Below, piece after piece: positions 1 through 8,356 of a stretch of DNA of 64,000 nt. The stretch is from the NCBI GenBank assembly GCA_016741995.1, contig JACVCO010000006.1:1-64000 (forward strand), read 5' to 3'. Both the position numbers and the translations under genes were made by a program. Position 1 is the first letter of the stretch; every line of letters starts with the position of its first letter. The stretch comes from Hydrogenophaga sp. GTDB taxonomy: Bacteria; Pseudomonadota; Gammaproteobacteria; Burkholderiales; Burkholderiaceae_C. The notes under the pieces were generated by a model, which was given only the letters and a program-made list of their open reading frames with translations, ran no database searches and was not told where the DNA came from.

Positions 1-581
1 GCCCCAAACTCGCCCCCGCACCGGCGCCCAACAACACCACACCACCGGCCACGGCCCCCGTGCCCGCACCGGCGGCCACCCCCGCGGTCCCCGCGCCCGC
101 GCCCACGGTGGCCCCGTCGATGCTGGTGACCAATATCGGCAACGTCGGCGAGCAGGAAGCCACGGTCAGCCTGCTGCGTTACGCAGACCGCGTGCGCGCG
201 CTCACCCCCGCCGAGCTCGCGCTCGAGATCGCTTCGCTGGGCGAGCCCGGCAACCAGCCGGCCCGCCTGCTGCAACTGGCAATCGCGCTCATGCAGAGCA
301 ACCAGCCGGTGGAAACCGCGCGGGCGCTGGGCCTGGCCCAGCGCGCCGCCGCCAGCACCGCCCCCGACGCCCCGCCCTACCGCCCTTTGGCGCGCCTGAT
401 CGCCAACCGGCTTCTGGAGCAACGCAAGCTGGAAGAAGCCGTTGAGCGGCAGGCGCAGCAGTTGCGCGAGCAGCAGCGGCGCATCGACCAGCTCAACGAG
501 CGGCTCGAAGCGATGCGCGCCATCGAACGCAGCCTGAACAACCGCGCGCCGGCCACCACGCCGCGCCCGCCCGCCCCATGA
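1..581 (+). CDS. QseG-position protein of the glrK-glrR locus (5' partial)
   Basis: The reading frame is open to the left edge of the window, so the start is missing; a GTG at 60 is only an internal candidate. The visible part has a Pro/Ala-rich linker, then a region with alpha-helical character (about residues 30-110 counted from that GTG), then a Gln/Arg/Glu-rich stretch typical of a coiled coil, and a Pro-rich end. It overlaps the next gene, a GlrR-type regulator, by 4 bp (ATGA). In enterobacteria the gene between glrK and glrR is qseG, an envelope lipoprotein; equivalence here rests on position, not on similarity I can demonstrate. The N-terminal signal sequence cannot be judged. Confidence 0.7.
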   Translation, partial: PKLAPAPAPNNTTPPATAPVPAPAATPAVPAPAPTVAPSMLVTNIGNVGEQEATVSLLRYADRVRALTPAELALEIASLGEPGNQPARLLQLAIALMQSNQPVETARALGLAQRAAASTAPDAPPYRPLARLIANRLLEQRKLEEAVERQAQQLREQQRRIDQLNERLEAMRAIERSLNNRAPATTPRPPAP

Positions 582-1990
582 GCGCCGCCGACACCCCGCC
601 GCGCGCGCGCCTGCTCGTCGTCGACGACGACGCCGACATGCTGCGCCTGCTCTCGATGCGCCTGGGTGCCGCGGGCTACCACGTCACCGCCGTGGGCTCG
701 GCCGAGGCCGCGCTCGCGCAACTCGAGATCGAGCGCCCGCAGCTTGTGCTGTCCGATGTGCGCCTGCCCGGGCGCGACGGCCTGGCCCTGTTCGACGAGG
801 TGCGCGCGCGCCACCCCTCGCTGCCGGTGATCCTGCTCACCGCGCACGGCACCATCCCCGACGCGGTCGAGGCCACGGCGCGCGGTGTCTTCACCTACCT
901 CACCAAGCCCTACGACGCCAAAGAGTTGCTGGAGAAGATTGCGCAGGCCCTGGCACTGGCCGCCCCGAGCCTGCCCACGAAACACGCCGACGAGACCTGG
1001 CGCGCCGAAATCGTGAGCCGCTCCAACCGCATGGCCGACCTGCTGGCCGAGGCGCGCATGGTCGCGCAGAGCGACGCCAGCGTGCTGCTGCGCGGCGACT
1101 CGGGCACCGGCAAGGAAATGCTGGCGCGCGCCATCCACAAGGCCAGCGCGCGCGCGAGCAAACCTTTCATTGCGGTGAACTGCGGCGCCATTCCCGAAGC
1201 GCTGCTCGAATCCGAGCTGTTCGGCCACATGAAGGGCGCCTTCACCGACGCCGTGGCCAACCACAAGGGCCTGTTCCAGGCCGCCGACGGCGGCACGCTG
1301 TTGCTCGACGAGATCGGCGACATGCCGCCGGCGCTGCAGGTCAAGCTGCTGCGCGTGCTGCAAGAGCGCGCGGTGCGCCCGCTGGGGTCGAGCCAATCGG
1401 TCCCGGTGGACGTGCGCATCGTCTCGGCCACGCACCGCGACCTCGAATCCGCCATGGCCGAGGGCCAGTTCCGCGAGGACCTGTACTACCGGCTCAACGT
1501 GGTCACGCTCACGCTGCCCACGCTCGCGGAACGGCGCGAGGACATCCCGCTGCTGGCCAACCACTTCCTGGCCAGGCTCTCGGCCAAGTACGGCAAGCGC
1601 AGCTCGGGCTTCGCGCCCGAGGCGCTCAAGGCACTCACCATGGCCACCTGGCCGGGCAATGTGCGTCAGCTCTACAACGTGGTGGAACAGGTCTGCGCAC
1701 TCAACACCACGCCGCTGGTGCCGCTGGCGCTGGTGCAGCGCGCGCTGCGCACGCCCTCGGTGGAGGTGCTCAGCTTCGCCGAGGCGCGTCAGCGCTTCGA
1801 GCGCGCTTACCTGGTGGACCTGCTCAAGATGACCGACGGCCACGTGGCCGATGCGGCGCGCCTGGCCCAGCGCAACCGCACGGAGTTCTATCGCCTGCTG
1901 CAGAAACACGCGCTCACCCCCGGCCTGTTCAAAAGCGACGGCACGGGCACCGGTGAGGCCATCGACGAAGGCCCTGTCGCCGATTCGTGA
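578..1990 (+). CDS. glrR: GlrR/QseF-type sigma-54 response regulator, GAFTDA variant
   Basis: NtrC-family response regulator of 470 aa. The receiver domain (about 10-125) has the phospho-acceptor in LVLSD (D60) and K110. The AAA+ domain (about 145-380) has Walker A GDSGTGKE (173-180), Walker B LLLDEIGD and the arginine-finger region FREDLYYRLNV. The C-terminal Fis-type helix-turn-helix contains RNRTEFYRLL, closely like E. coli GlrR, so the DNA target is probably similar. The sigma-54 contact loop reads GAFTDA (220-225), not GAFTGA; the Asp codon is GAC at 1247-1249. Family role: activates sigma-54 promoters in response to envelope signals sensed by GlrK. The kinase gene presumably lies left of the window. 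The ATG overlaps the upstream stop. Confidence 0.9.
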   Translation: MSAADTPPRARLLVVDDDADMLRLLSMRLGAAGYHVTAVGSAEAALAQLEIERPQLVLSDVRLPGRDGLALFDEVRARHPSLPVILLTAHGTIPDAVEATARGVFTYLTKPYDAKELLEKIAQALALAAPSLPTKHADETWRAEIVSRSNRMADLLAEARMVAQSDASVLLRGDSGTGKEMLARAIHKASARASKPFIAVNCGAIPEALLESELFGHMKGAFTDAVANHKGLFQAADGGTLLLDEIGDMPPALQVKLLRVLQERAVRPLGSSQSVPVDVRIVSATHRDLESAMAEGQFREDLYYRLNVVTLTLPTLAERREDIPLLANHFLARLSAKYGKRSSGFAPEALKALTMATWPGNVRQLYNVVEQVCALNTTPLVPLALVQRALRTPSVEVLSFAEARQRFERAYLVDLLKMTDGHVADAARLAQRNRTEFYRLLQKHALTPGLFKSDGTGTGEAIDEGPVADS

Positions 1991-1992
1991 CA
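1975..1992. promoter_or_regulatory. GlrR-type enhancer box 1, TGTC-N10-GACA
   Basis: The sequence reads TGTC, ten bases, GACA: an exact match to the binding motif described for E. coli GlrR at glmY. It straddles the stop codon of glrR. Its centre lies about 198 bp upstream of the predicted opgG start point. The match is seen in the sequence; binding is inferred from the conserved recognition helix of the adjacent regulator. Confidence 0.6.
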
Positions 1993-2041
1993 CACGCAAG
2001 GCTTTGATTTACAAGCCATTTTTTGGGTGACGATACCCCCC

Positions 2042-2059
2042 GGTCGCTGGTCAGCGACA
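2042..2059. promoter_or_regulatory. GlrR-type enhancer box 2, GGTC-N10-GACA
   Basis: Seven of the eight conserved positions of TGTC-N10-GACA are present. The site also forms a perfect 7-bp inverted repeat (GTCGCTG-GT-CAGCGAC). Its centre is about 131 bp upstream of the predicted sigma-54 start point, a normal enhancer distance. Confidence 0.6.
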
Positions 2060-2122
2060 AAAAGCGCGGGTTTTCCCGGGGTCACGCCGGCCAGCCGCCC
2101 TTCAACGCGCGCAACACACGCG

Positions 2123-2135
2123 CAAGTGCTTGATA
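2123..2135 (-). promoter_or_regulatory. IHF consensus site
   Basis: The minus strand reads TATCAAGCACTTG, a full match to WATCAANNNNTTR. It lies between the enhancer boxes and the -24/-12 promoter, where IHF bends DNA at many sigma-54 promoters. Confidence 0.55.
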
Positions 2136-2154
2136 TGCAACCGGTTTTCCGGGT

Positions 2155-2169
2155 TGGCACAGGGCTTGC
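2155..2169 (+). promoter_or_regulatory. sigma-54 (-24/-12) promoter of opgGH
   Basis: TGGCAC-N5-TTGC with the invariant GG and GC separated by exactly ten bases matches the RpoN consensus. The predicted start point is about 2181, one base before the opgG ATG, so the mRNA would be leaderless or nearly so. No Shine-Dalgarno sequence precedes the ATG, which is consistent with this. Confidence 0.65.
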
Positions 2170-2181
2170 CCCTTACTGGGC

Positions 2182-3741
2182 ATGTCTTGGAGCTTTTCAC
2201 GATTCCTACGCCTTTCCCCCAGCCTGCGCGGCGCGCTGATTGCCGCACCCCTGCTGGCTTTCGGGCCCGCCCACGCCTTCGACTGGGACCAGCTCACACA
2301 CATCGCCCAGGTGCGCTCGGCCGAGCCCTGGCGCGAAAGCGGCGACAAGCTGCCCGAGCCGCTCGCCAACATCACCTACGACCAGTTGCGTGACATCCGC
2401 TTCCGCCCGGAGCGCTCCACCTGGCGTGAGCAGAAGCTGCCCTTCGAAGCGCAGTACTTCCACCTCGGCCTGTACCAGACGCAGCCGGTCCGCATCCACG
2501 AGCTGATGCCCGATGGCCAGGTGCGCCACCTGCCCTACCGCACCGAGGATTTCCACTTCGGCGCCAACCGCTTCGACACCGGCACCTGGGGCGACCTGGG
2601 CCACGCCGGCTTTCGCCTGCACTACCCGCTCAACAACGTCGCCTACAAAGACGAACTGGTCGTCTTCCTGGGCGCAAGCTACTTCCGCGCGCTTGGCGCC
2701 CAGCAGCAGTACGGCCTGTCGGCACGCGGCCTGGCGATCGACACCGCCGGTGGCAACGGCGAGGAGTTCCCGCGCTTCTCCGAGTTCTGGATCCAGCGCC
2801 CGGCGCCCGACGCCAAGGAACTCACCGTCTATGCGCTGCTCGAGTCGCCGCGCGTGACCGGCGCCTACCGCTTCGACATCCGCCCGGGCTTCAACACCAG
2901 CATGAGCGTGCGCGTGCAGCTGTTCGCGCGCGAGGGCGCGGCACCCATCAACACGCTGGGCATCGCGCCGCTCACCAGCATGTTCCTGTCGGGCGAGAAC
3001 CAGCCCATGGCCAGCGACTTCCGCCCCGAGGTGCACGACTCCGACGGCCTGATGCTGGCCAGCGGCGAAGGCGAATGGCTGTGGCGCCCGCTGCAGCGGC
3101 CCAACGCGACTGCGGTGAGCTCCTTCACCACCACCAACCCGCGCGGCTTCGGCCTGATGCAACGCGACCGCCGCTTCGCCAGCTACGAAGACGTGGAAGC
3201 ACGCTACGAGCGCCGCCCCAGCGCGTGGATCACGCCGCGCGGCGACTGGGGGGCCGGCCGCGTCGAGCTGGTGCAACTGCCCACGCCCGACGAGACGCAC
3301 GACAACATCGTGGCCTACTGGGTCCCCGCGCGCGCCCTCGCCCCGGGCCAACCGATCGAGCTCGCCTACGACATCGCCTGGCAAGGCGACGAGCAGCAAC
3401 GCCCGCCGTCGAGCTGGGTCACGCAAAGCCGCCGCGGCTACGGCTACACCAAGCTGAGCGCCGCCGAACAGGCCGCCCAACCCAAATACATCCTCGATTT
3501 CGCCGGCCCCGCGCTCGATGCGCTGCCCGCCGGCGCCGAGGTCCGTGCCGTCGTCAGCGCCAACGCCAACGGCCGCGTACTCGAGGCCATCGCCTACCCC
3601 AACCCCGCCACGCGCAGCTGGCGCGTGAGCCTGCGCGTCGCGCGCAATGACCCCGCGCAGCCGGTCGAACTGCGCGCCTTCCTGCAACACCAGCAACACA
3701 CCGTGAGCGAAACATGGACGCACCTGCTTCTGCCCGAATGA
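2182..3741 (+). CDS. opgG: Glucans biosynthesis protein G, periplasmic
   Basis: OpgG/MdoG (519 aa) is a periplasmic protein needed to build or branch the beta-glucan backbone of osmoregulated periplasmic glucans. A signal peptide ending AHA|FDW is visible at about residues 1-32, followed by the family opening (FDWDQL, DIRFRPE) and a length normal for the family. It is followed by opgH in an overlapping arrangement. The upstream region carries a sigma-54 promoter with GlrR-type enhancers, suggesting envelope-stress control; that link is inference. The ATG at 2182 is the only good start; downstream alternatives would remove the signal peptide. Confidence 0.93.
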   Translation: MSWSFSRFLRLSPSLRGALIAAPLLAFGPAHAFDWDQLTHIAQVRSAEPWRESGDKLPEPLANITYDQLRDIRFRPERSTWREQKLPFEAQYFHLGLYQTQPVRIHELMPDGQVRHLPYRTEDFHFGANRFDTGTWGDLGHAGFRLHYPLNNVAYKDELVVFLGASYFRALGAQQQYGLSARGLAIDTAGGNGEEFPRFSEFWIQRPAPDAKELTVYALLESPRVTGAYRFDIRPGFNTSMSVRVQLFAREGAAPINTLGIAPLTSMFLSGENQPMASDFRPEVHDSDGLMLASGEGEWLWRPLQRPNATAVSSFTTTNPRGFGLMQRDRRFASYEDVEARYERRPSAWITPRGDWGAGRVELVQLPTPDETHDNIVAYWVPARALAPGQPIELAYDIAWQGDEQQRPPSSWVTQSRRGYGYTKLSAAEQAAQPKYILDFAGPALDALPAGAEVRAVVSANANGRVLEAIAYPNPATRSWRVSLRVARNDPAQPVELRAFLQHQQHTVSETWTHLLLPE

Positions 3742-5693
3742 ACACCCGCAGCCTGCTGCGTGAGGAGCGCCACCCGAACGCGGTGACCGCACCCCCCATG
3801 AACCGCGGCTCCATGGTGCCCCGCCCCTGGCGCGGGTTCTGGAACAGCGTGGGCACCGCGCTGCTGAGCACCGCGAGCGACCTGCTGCCGCCCTATGGCC
3901 AGCGCGCCGCCCGCGTGGCCGAGCCGAACGAGCCCTGGCAGAACGCCGCCAACCTGCGCCGCGCCGTGTTCATCGCGCTCACGCTGGTCTGGACGATGGT
4001 CGCCGGCCTGATGTTCCTGGACCTGCAACCCGAGGGCGCCAACCCCTGGCTGCAAACCGGCCAGCTGCTGCTGTTCGTGGTGCTGTCGGCCTGGGTGCTC
4101 ACCGGCTTCGTCACGGCGCTCATGGGCTTCTGGGTGTCGATCTTCGGCGACCGGCACACGCTGCGCGCCGCCGATGTGCGCGACCACGCCATGAACCCCG
4201 AGGCCCGCACCGCGATCATCATGCCCATCTGCAATGAGGACGTGGCCACCGTGTTCGCCGGCCTGCGCGCCACCTGCGACTCGCTCGCCGCCACCGGTGA
4301 GGCGCAGGTGTTCGACGTCTTCGTGCTCTCCGACAGCTACGACCCCGCCACCCAGCGCGCCGAGCGCGCCGCGTGGGAGAACCTGCGCGCCGAACTCGCG
4401 ACGCAAAGCGGCCGGGCCGCGGTGGAGGTGTACTACCGCCTGCGCAAGCGCCGCACCCACCGCAAGGCCGGCAACGTGGCCGACTTCTGCCGCCGCTGGG
4501 GCAAGGACTACCGCTACATGGTTGTGCTCGATGCCGACAGCGTCATGAGCGGCCGCTGCCTGACCGACATGGTCAAGCTGATGGAGGCCCACCCGCGCGC
4601 CGGCATCATCCAGACCGCCACCCAGGCCGTGGGGCACGCCACGCTGCACGCGCGCTCGCAGCAATTCGCCTCGCGCGTCACGGGCCACCTGTTCACGCTG
4701 GGCATGCAGTTCTGGCAGCTCGGTGAGTCGCACTACTGGGGCCACAACGCCATCATCCGCGTCGAGCCCTTCATGAAGCATTGCGCGCTGGCGCCCATCG
4801 CGGGTAAGGGCGGCATGTCGGGCGGCATCATGTCGCACGACTTCGTCGAAGCCGCGCTGATGCGCCGTGCCGGCTACCACGTGTGGCTGGTCTCCGACCT
4901 TCAAGGCAGCTACGAACAGCAGCCGCCCGACCTGCTCAGCGAGCTGCAGCGCGACCGCCGCTGGTGCCAGGGCAACCTGCAGAACGCGCGCCTGATGGCC
5001 GAACCCGGCATCCACCGCGTGCACCGCAGCATGTTCGTCATCGGCGCCATGTCCTACCTCTCAGCGCCGCTGTGGCTGTCCTTCCTGGCCTTCGGCACCG
5101 CGGTGTGGGTGACCGACCAGACCGTGGTGCCGAGCTGGAACGCCGTGCCCGCCGAGTTGCGCGGTCTGTGGGTGTGGACGCTGTGCCTGCTGTTCATGCC
5201 CCGCGTGCTGGGCCTGGCGGCGGTGTTCCTCAAGCGCGAGCAACGCCAGTTCGGCGGCAGCCGCGCGCTGCTGCTGAGCGCGATCACCGAGACCGTGCTC
5301 GCGCTGCTGCAGGCACCGATCCGCATGCTCGCGCACTCGCTGTTCGTGCTGGTCGCACTCACCGGCCTCAAGCTGGAGTGGAAATCGCCCCCGCGCGAAG
5401 CCACCGGGGTGGCCTGGACCGACGCCGCGCAGCGCCTGGCTCCCATGAGCGCGTTGATCGGCTTGATGGGCGTGGGCGTGGCCCTGCTCAACCCCGCCGC
5501 CCTCCTGTGGCTGGCGCCCGTGGCCCTGCCGCTGCTGCTCGCGATCCCCCTCACCGTGGCCACCAGCCATGTCGATCTGGGCGCCTGGATGCGCGCGCGC
5601 GGCGTGCTGCTGATCCCCGAGGAAGCCTGGTCGCCCGCGGTGCTGCGCAGCGCCTGGCGCCACGCGAGCCGGCTGGCACTCAAGACCGCCTGA
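3714..5693 (+). CDS. opgH: Glucans biosynthesis glucosyltransferase H
   Basis: OpgH/MdoH is an inner-membrane family 2 glycosyltransferase that polymerises glucose from UDP-glucose and moves the glucan to the periplasm. It has two transmembrane segments near residues 80-150, a cytoplasmic catalytic domain with DSYD and DADS, and the RDRRW motif (Q/RxxRW type), then a cluster of C-terminal transmembrane helices. The 659-aa form starts at ATG 3714, 28 bp inside opgG; an in-frame ATG at 3738 overlaps the opgG stop as ATGA and is an equally good start. It is shorter than the E. coli protein (about 850 aa), mostly at the N-terminus. Confidence 0.93.
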   Translation: MDAPASARMNTRSLLREERHPNAVTAPPMNRGSMVPRPWRGFWNSVGTALLSTASDLLPPYGQRAARVAEPNEPWQNAANLRRAVFIALTLVWTMVAGLMFLDLQPEGANPWLQTGQLLLFVVLSAWVLTGFVTALMGFWVSIFGDRHTLRAADVRDHAMNPEARTAIIMPICNEDVATVFAGLRATCDSLAATGEAQVFDVFVLSDSYDPATQRAERAAWENLRAELATQSGRAAVEVYYRLRKRRTHRKAGNVADFCRRWGKDYRYMVVLDADSVMSGRCLTDMVKLMEAHPRAGIIQTATQAVGHATLHARSQQFASRVTGHLFTLGMQFWQLGESHYWGHNAIIRVEPFMKHCALAPIAGKGGMSGGIMSHDFVEAALMRRAGYHVWLVSDLQGSYEQQPPDLLSELQRDRRWCQGNLQNARLMAEPGIHRVHRSMFVIGAMSYLSAPLWLSFLAFGTAVWVTDQTVVPSWNAVPAELRGLWVWTLCLLFMPRVLGLAAVFLKREQRQFGGSRALLLSAITETVLALLQAPIRMLAHSLFVLVALTGLKLEWKSPPREATGVAWTDAAQRLAPMSALIGLMGVGVALLNPAALLWLAPVALPLLLAIPLTVATSHVDLGAWMRARGVLLIPEEAWSPAVLRSAWRHASRLALKTA

Positions 5694-5710
5694 GACGCTT
5701 CTTCAACACA

Positions 5711-5740
5711 AAGGCCCGACGGAAAACCGCCGGGCCTTTT
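5711..5740 (+). terminator. Intrinsic terminator after opgGH
   Basis: A 12-bp stem (one mismatch) AAGGCCCGACGG / CCGCCGGGCCTT around an AAAA loop is followed by T residues. It sits between the convergent opgH and ffh genes and may also serve ffh. Confidence 0.85.
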
Positions 5741-5775
5741 GTCTTGAGGGGGTCGCGCGCAGCCGCGGTGGGGCG

Positions 5776-7137
5776 TCAGCCGAGCCTGGGCATGCCTTTC
5801 ATGCCGCCCATGCGCTTCATCATCTTCATCAGGCCGCCGCCTTTCATCTTCTTCATCATGTCGCGCATCTGCTCGAACTCCTTGAGCAGGCGGTTGACCT
5901 CTTGAACGTGCACGCCCGCACCGGCAGCGATGCGGCGCTTGCGCGTGGCCTTGATGAGATCGGGCTTGCGGCGCTCGGTGGGCGTCATGCTGCAGATGAT
6001 CCCTTCCTTGCGCTTGATGTCTTTTTCCGCGCGCGAGAGATCGGCGGTACCGGCCTTGGCCGCCATCTGCGCCGGCAACTTGTCGATCAGGTTCGACAAC
6101 CCGCCCATCTGCTTCATCTGGCGCAACTGCTCCAGGAAGTCTTCCAGGTCGAAGCCCTCACCGCTCTTGACCTTGGCCGCCAGCTTCTGCGCTGCGGCCA
6201 TGTCGACGCCCGCGGTGACCTGCTCGACCAGGGCCACGATGTCGCCCATGCCCAGCACGCGCTGCGCGTGGCGCTCGGCGTCGAACACCTCCAGGCCATC
6301 GATCTTTTCCGACACGCCGGCGAACTTGATCGGCACGCCCGTGACCGAGCGCACCGACAGTGCCGCGCCGCCGCGGGCATCGCCATCGAGCTTGGTGAGC
6401 ACGATGCCGGTGAGCGGCAGCGCCTCCTTGAAAGCCTTGGCGGTATTGATGGCGTCCTGGCCCTGCATGGCGTCGACCACGAACAGGGTCTCGACCGGCT
6501 TGAGCACGGCGTGCAGGTCCTGGATCTCGCGCATCAGCGCTTCGTCGATTGCCAGCCGGCCGGCGGTGTCGACCAGCAGCACGTCAACGTGGTGGCGGCG
6601 CGCGTGGTCGAGCGCCGCGCGCGCGATATCGGCGGGCTTCTGGTCGGGCGTGCTGGGGAACCACTCGGCCCCGGCCTGCGCGGTCACGGTCTTGAGCTGC
6701 TCGATGGCCGCCGGGCGGTAGACGTCGCCCGAGACCGTGAGCACCTTCTTCTTGCGCTTCTCGATCAAATGGCGCGCGAGCTTGGCGGTGGTGGTCGTCT
6801 TGCCCGCCCCTTGCAGGCCGGCCATGAGGATGACCGCCGGTGGCTGCGCCGCGAGGTTGATGTCGGCCACCCCCTCGCCCATCGTGGCGGCGAGCTCGCG
6901 GTTGACGATGCCCACCAGCGCCTGGCCCGGCGTGAGCGAGCCCACCACATCGGCGCCCAGGGCTTTCTCTTTCACGCGCGCGATGAAGTCGCGCACCACC
7001 GGCAAGGCCACGTCGGCCTCGAGCAGCGCCATGCGCACCTCGCGCAGCATGTCGCTGATGTTGCTTTCCGTGATGCGCGCCTGCCCGCGCATTTCCTTGA
7101 CGATGCGCGACAGGCGTTCGGACAGGGCGGAGGCCAT
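5776..7137 (-). CDS. ffh: Signal recognition particle protein Ffh
   Basis: Ffh (453 aa) is the GTPase subunit of the bacterial SRP; it binds signal sequences and 4.5S RNA and pairs with FtsY. The N domain is followed by the G domain with GLQGAGKTTTT (107-117), DTAGR and TKLDGDARGG. The M domain ends in a Met-rich, basic tail. The start at 7137 gives MASALSERL, the family N-terminus; longer reading upstream is not conserved-looking. It is convergent with opgH and divergent from the ypjD-like gene. Confidence 0.96.
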   Translation of the reverse strand: MASALSERLSRIVKEMRGQARITESNISDMLREVRMALLEADVALPVVRDFIARVKEKALGADVVGSLTPGQALVGIVNRELAATMGEGVADINLAAQPPAVILMAGLQGAGKTTTTAKLARHLIEKRKKKVLTVSGDVYRPAAIEQLKTVTAQAGAEWFPSTPDQKPADIARAALDHARRHHVDVLLVDTAGRLAIDEALMREIQDLHAVLKPVETLFVVDAMQGQDAINTAKAFKEALPLTGIVLTKLDGDARGGAALSVRSVTGVPIKFAGVSEKIDGLEVFDAERHAQRVLGMGDIVALVEQVTAGVDMAAAQKLAAKVKSGEGFDLEDFLEQLRQMKQMGGLSNLIDKLPAQMAAKAGTADLSRAEKDIKRKEGIICSMTPTERRKPDLIKATRKRRIAAGAGVHVQEVNRLLKEFEQMRDMMKKMKGGGLMKMMKRMGGMKGMPRLG

Positions 7138-7297
7138 GGGGTGTTGCTCGGCGGTGAGTGGGGTGGTCGCGCGGCTGTGGAATCGGCCACACAAGCAGCG
7201 CGCCGACGCCAGCCCGATCGGGGTTTCGCGACCGGAGGCGCCGTTAAGATGTGCGGGTGATTTTAGCCCTCGGCACCCCCAGCACGTCCTCGCGGCC

Positions 7298-8098
7298 ATG
7301 AACCTGCTGCCCCATCTGGCGCTGAACCCGCTGGCGGCGGTGCTGTCCGTGGTCACGGCACTGGCCTACGCGCTGGTGCCCTGGGCCAGCCCGAGGCTGA
7401 GCCCGCTGCAGGCGCGCGCGTTTCTGGCGCTGACCTGGGGCTTGCACCTGCTGACACTGCTGGCCGGGTTGGTCGGCGACGAAGTGCGTTTCGGTTTCGC
7501 GCCGGCGCTGTCGGTCACGGCCTGGCTGGTGCTCACGGTCTATCTCGTCGAAAGCCGGCTCTACCCGCAGTTGAAAGCGCGCTGGACGCTCGCCATCCTC
7601 GGCGCGCTGGTGATGGTGCTGGCCGTGTTGTTCCCGGGCGCCCACCACACGGCCCTGCCATCGGCCTGGCTGCCCTTGCATTGGGCCTTGGGTATTGCGT
7701 CCTACGGGCTGATCGCCGCGGCGGTGGTGCACGCCTTCCTGATGCAGCGCGCCGAGCAGGCCATGCGCAGTGGCCAAGCGGGCGAGGCCTCGATGCCGCT
7801 GCTCACGCTGGAGCGGCTCACCTTTCGCTTCGTTGCCGCGGGTTTCGTGCTGCTGAGCCTGACGCTGCTCGCGGGCTGGTATTTCTCCGAACTGCTGAAC
7901 CAGCGCATGGTGTGGAACCACAAGACGGTGTTCTCCGTGCTGGCCTGGCTCACCATGGGCGTGCTGCTGTGGGGCCGCTGGCAGCTGGGCTGGCGTGGGC
8001 GCATGGCGGTGCGCACGCTCTACGTCGGCGCCGGCTTTCTGCTGTTGAGCTACGTGGGCTCGCGCTTCGTGCTCGAAGTGCTGCTGCAGCGCACCTGA
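7298..8098 (+). CDS. Cytochrome c assembly (CcsA/YpjD-type) inner-membrane protein
   Basis: This 266-aa, strongly hydrophobic protein has about eight predicted transmembrane segments. It carries the tryptophan/histidine-rich motif zone of the CcsA/CcmC family (LPLHWALGIASYG, then MVWNHKTVFSVLAWL). In beta- and gammaproteobacteria the gene next to ffh is usually called ypjD; its exact substrate is not known, and a heme-handling role is inferred from the family. The start chosen is ATG 7298; the frame is open far upstream only because it is antisense to ffh. A TAAGAT hexamer at 7245-7250 may be its -10. Confidence 0.85.
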   Translation: MNLLPHLALNPLAAVLSVVTALAYALVPWASPRLSPLQARAFLALTWGLHLLTLLAGLVGDEVRFGFAPALSVTAWLVLTVYLVESRLYPQLKARWTLAILGALVMVLAVLFPGAHHTALPSAWLPLHWALGIASYGLIAAAVVHAFLMQRAEQAMRSGQAGEASMPLLTLERLTFRFVAAGFVLLSLTLLAGWYFSELLNQRMVWNHKTVFSVLAWLTMGVLLWGRWQLGWRGRMAVRTLYVGAGFLLLSYVGSRFVLEVLLQRT

Positions 8099-8105
8099 GA
8101 CAACC

Positions 8106-8351
8106 ATGAAATACCTGCTTGTGATCGCGGTGGTGGTGGTCGCGTTCTGGATCTGGCGCAACAACCGCCGCGCCGAGGCGGCCGATCGCGCCGCACAGCG
8201 CCCACCAGCCCGCCCGGGCACGAAACCGGTGACCATGGTGGCTTGCCGTGTGTGTGGCACCCACCTGCCGCACTCGGAAGCCGTACAGGGCCACCAAGGC
8301 GCGTACTGCAGCAACGAACACCGCCAGCATCTCGAAGGCCCTGCCGGCTGA
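8106..8351 (+). CDS. PP0621-type small membrane protein with zinc-ribbon tail
   Basis: This 81-aa protein has one N-terminal transmembrane helix (about 3-19), a basic linker and a C-terminal module with CRVCGTHLPHSEA and CSNEHRQH, which looks like a small Cys/His metal-binding ribbon. Similar proteins sit beside pilS in many betaproteobacteria and pseudomonads and are named after PP0621; the function is unknown. It lies 7 bp after the ypjD-like gene and 5 bp before pilS, so it is probably cotranscribed. Confidence 0.8.
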   Translation: MKYLLVIAVVVVAFWIWRNNRRAEAADRAAQRPPARPGTKPVTMVACRVCGTHLPHSEAVQGHQGAYCSNEHRQHLEGPAG

Positions 8352-8356
8352 GCCCC

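Noticed and set aside
377..1999. A 540-codon antisense frame over the glrR-type gene
   Set aside because: Same GC artefact; composition is His/Arg/Gln/Ala-rich noise and the sense strand has complete NtrC-family domains.
7201..7260. Symmetric divergent promoter between ffh and the ypjD-like gene
   Set aside because: Only a weak TAAGAT is visible on the plus strand, and nothing convincing for ffh; the evidence is too thin to call a shared element.
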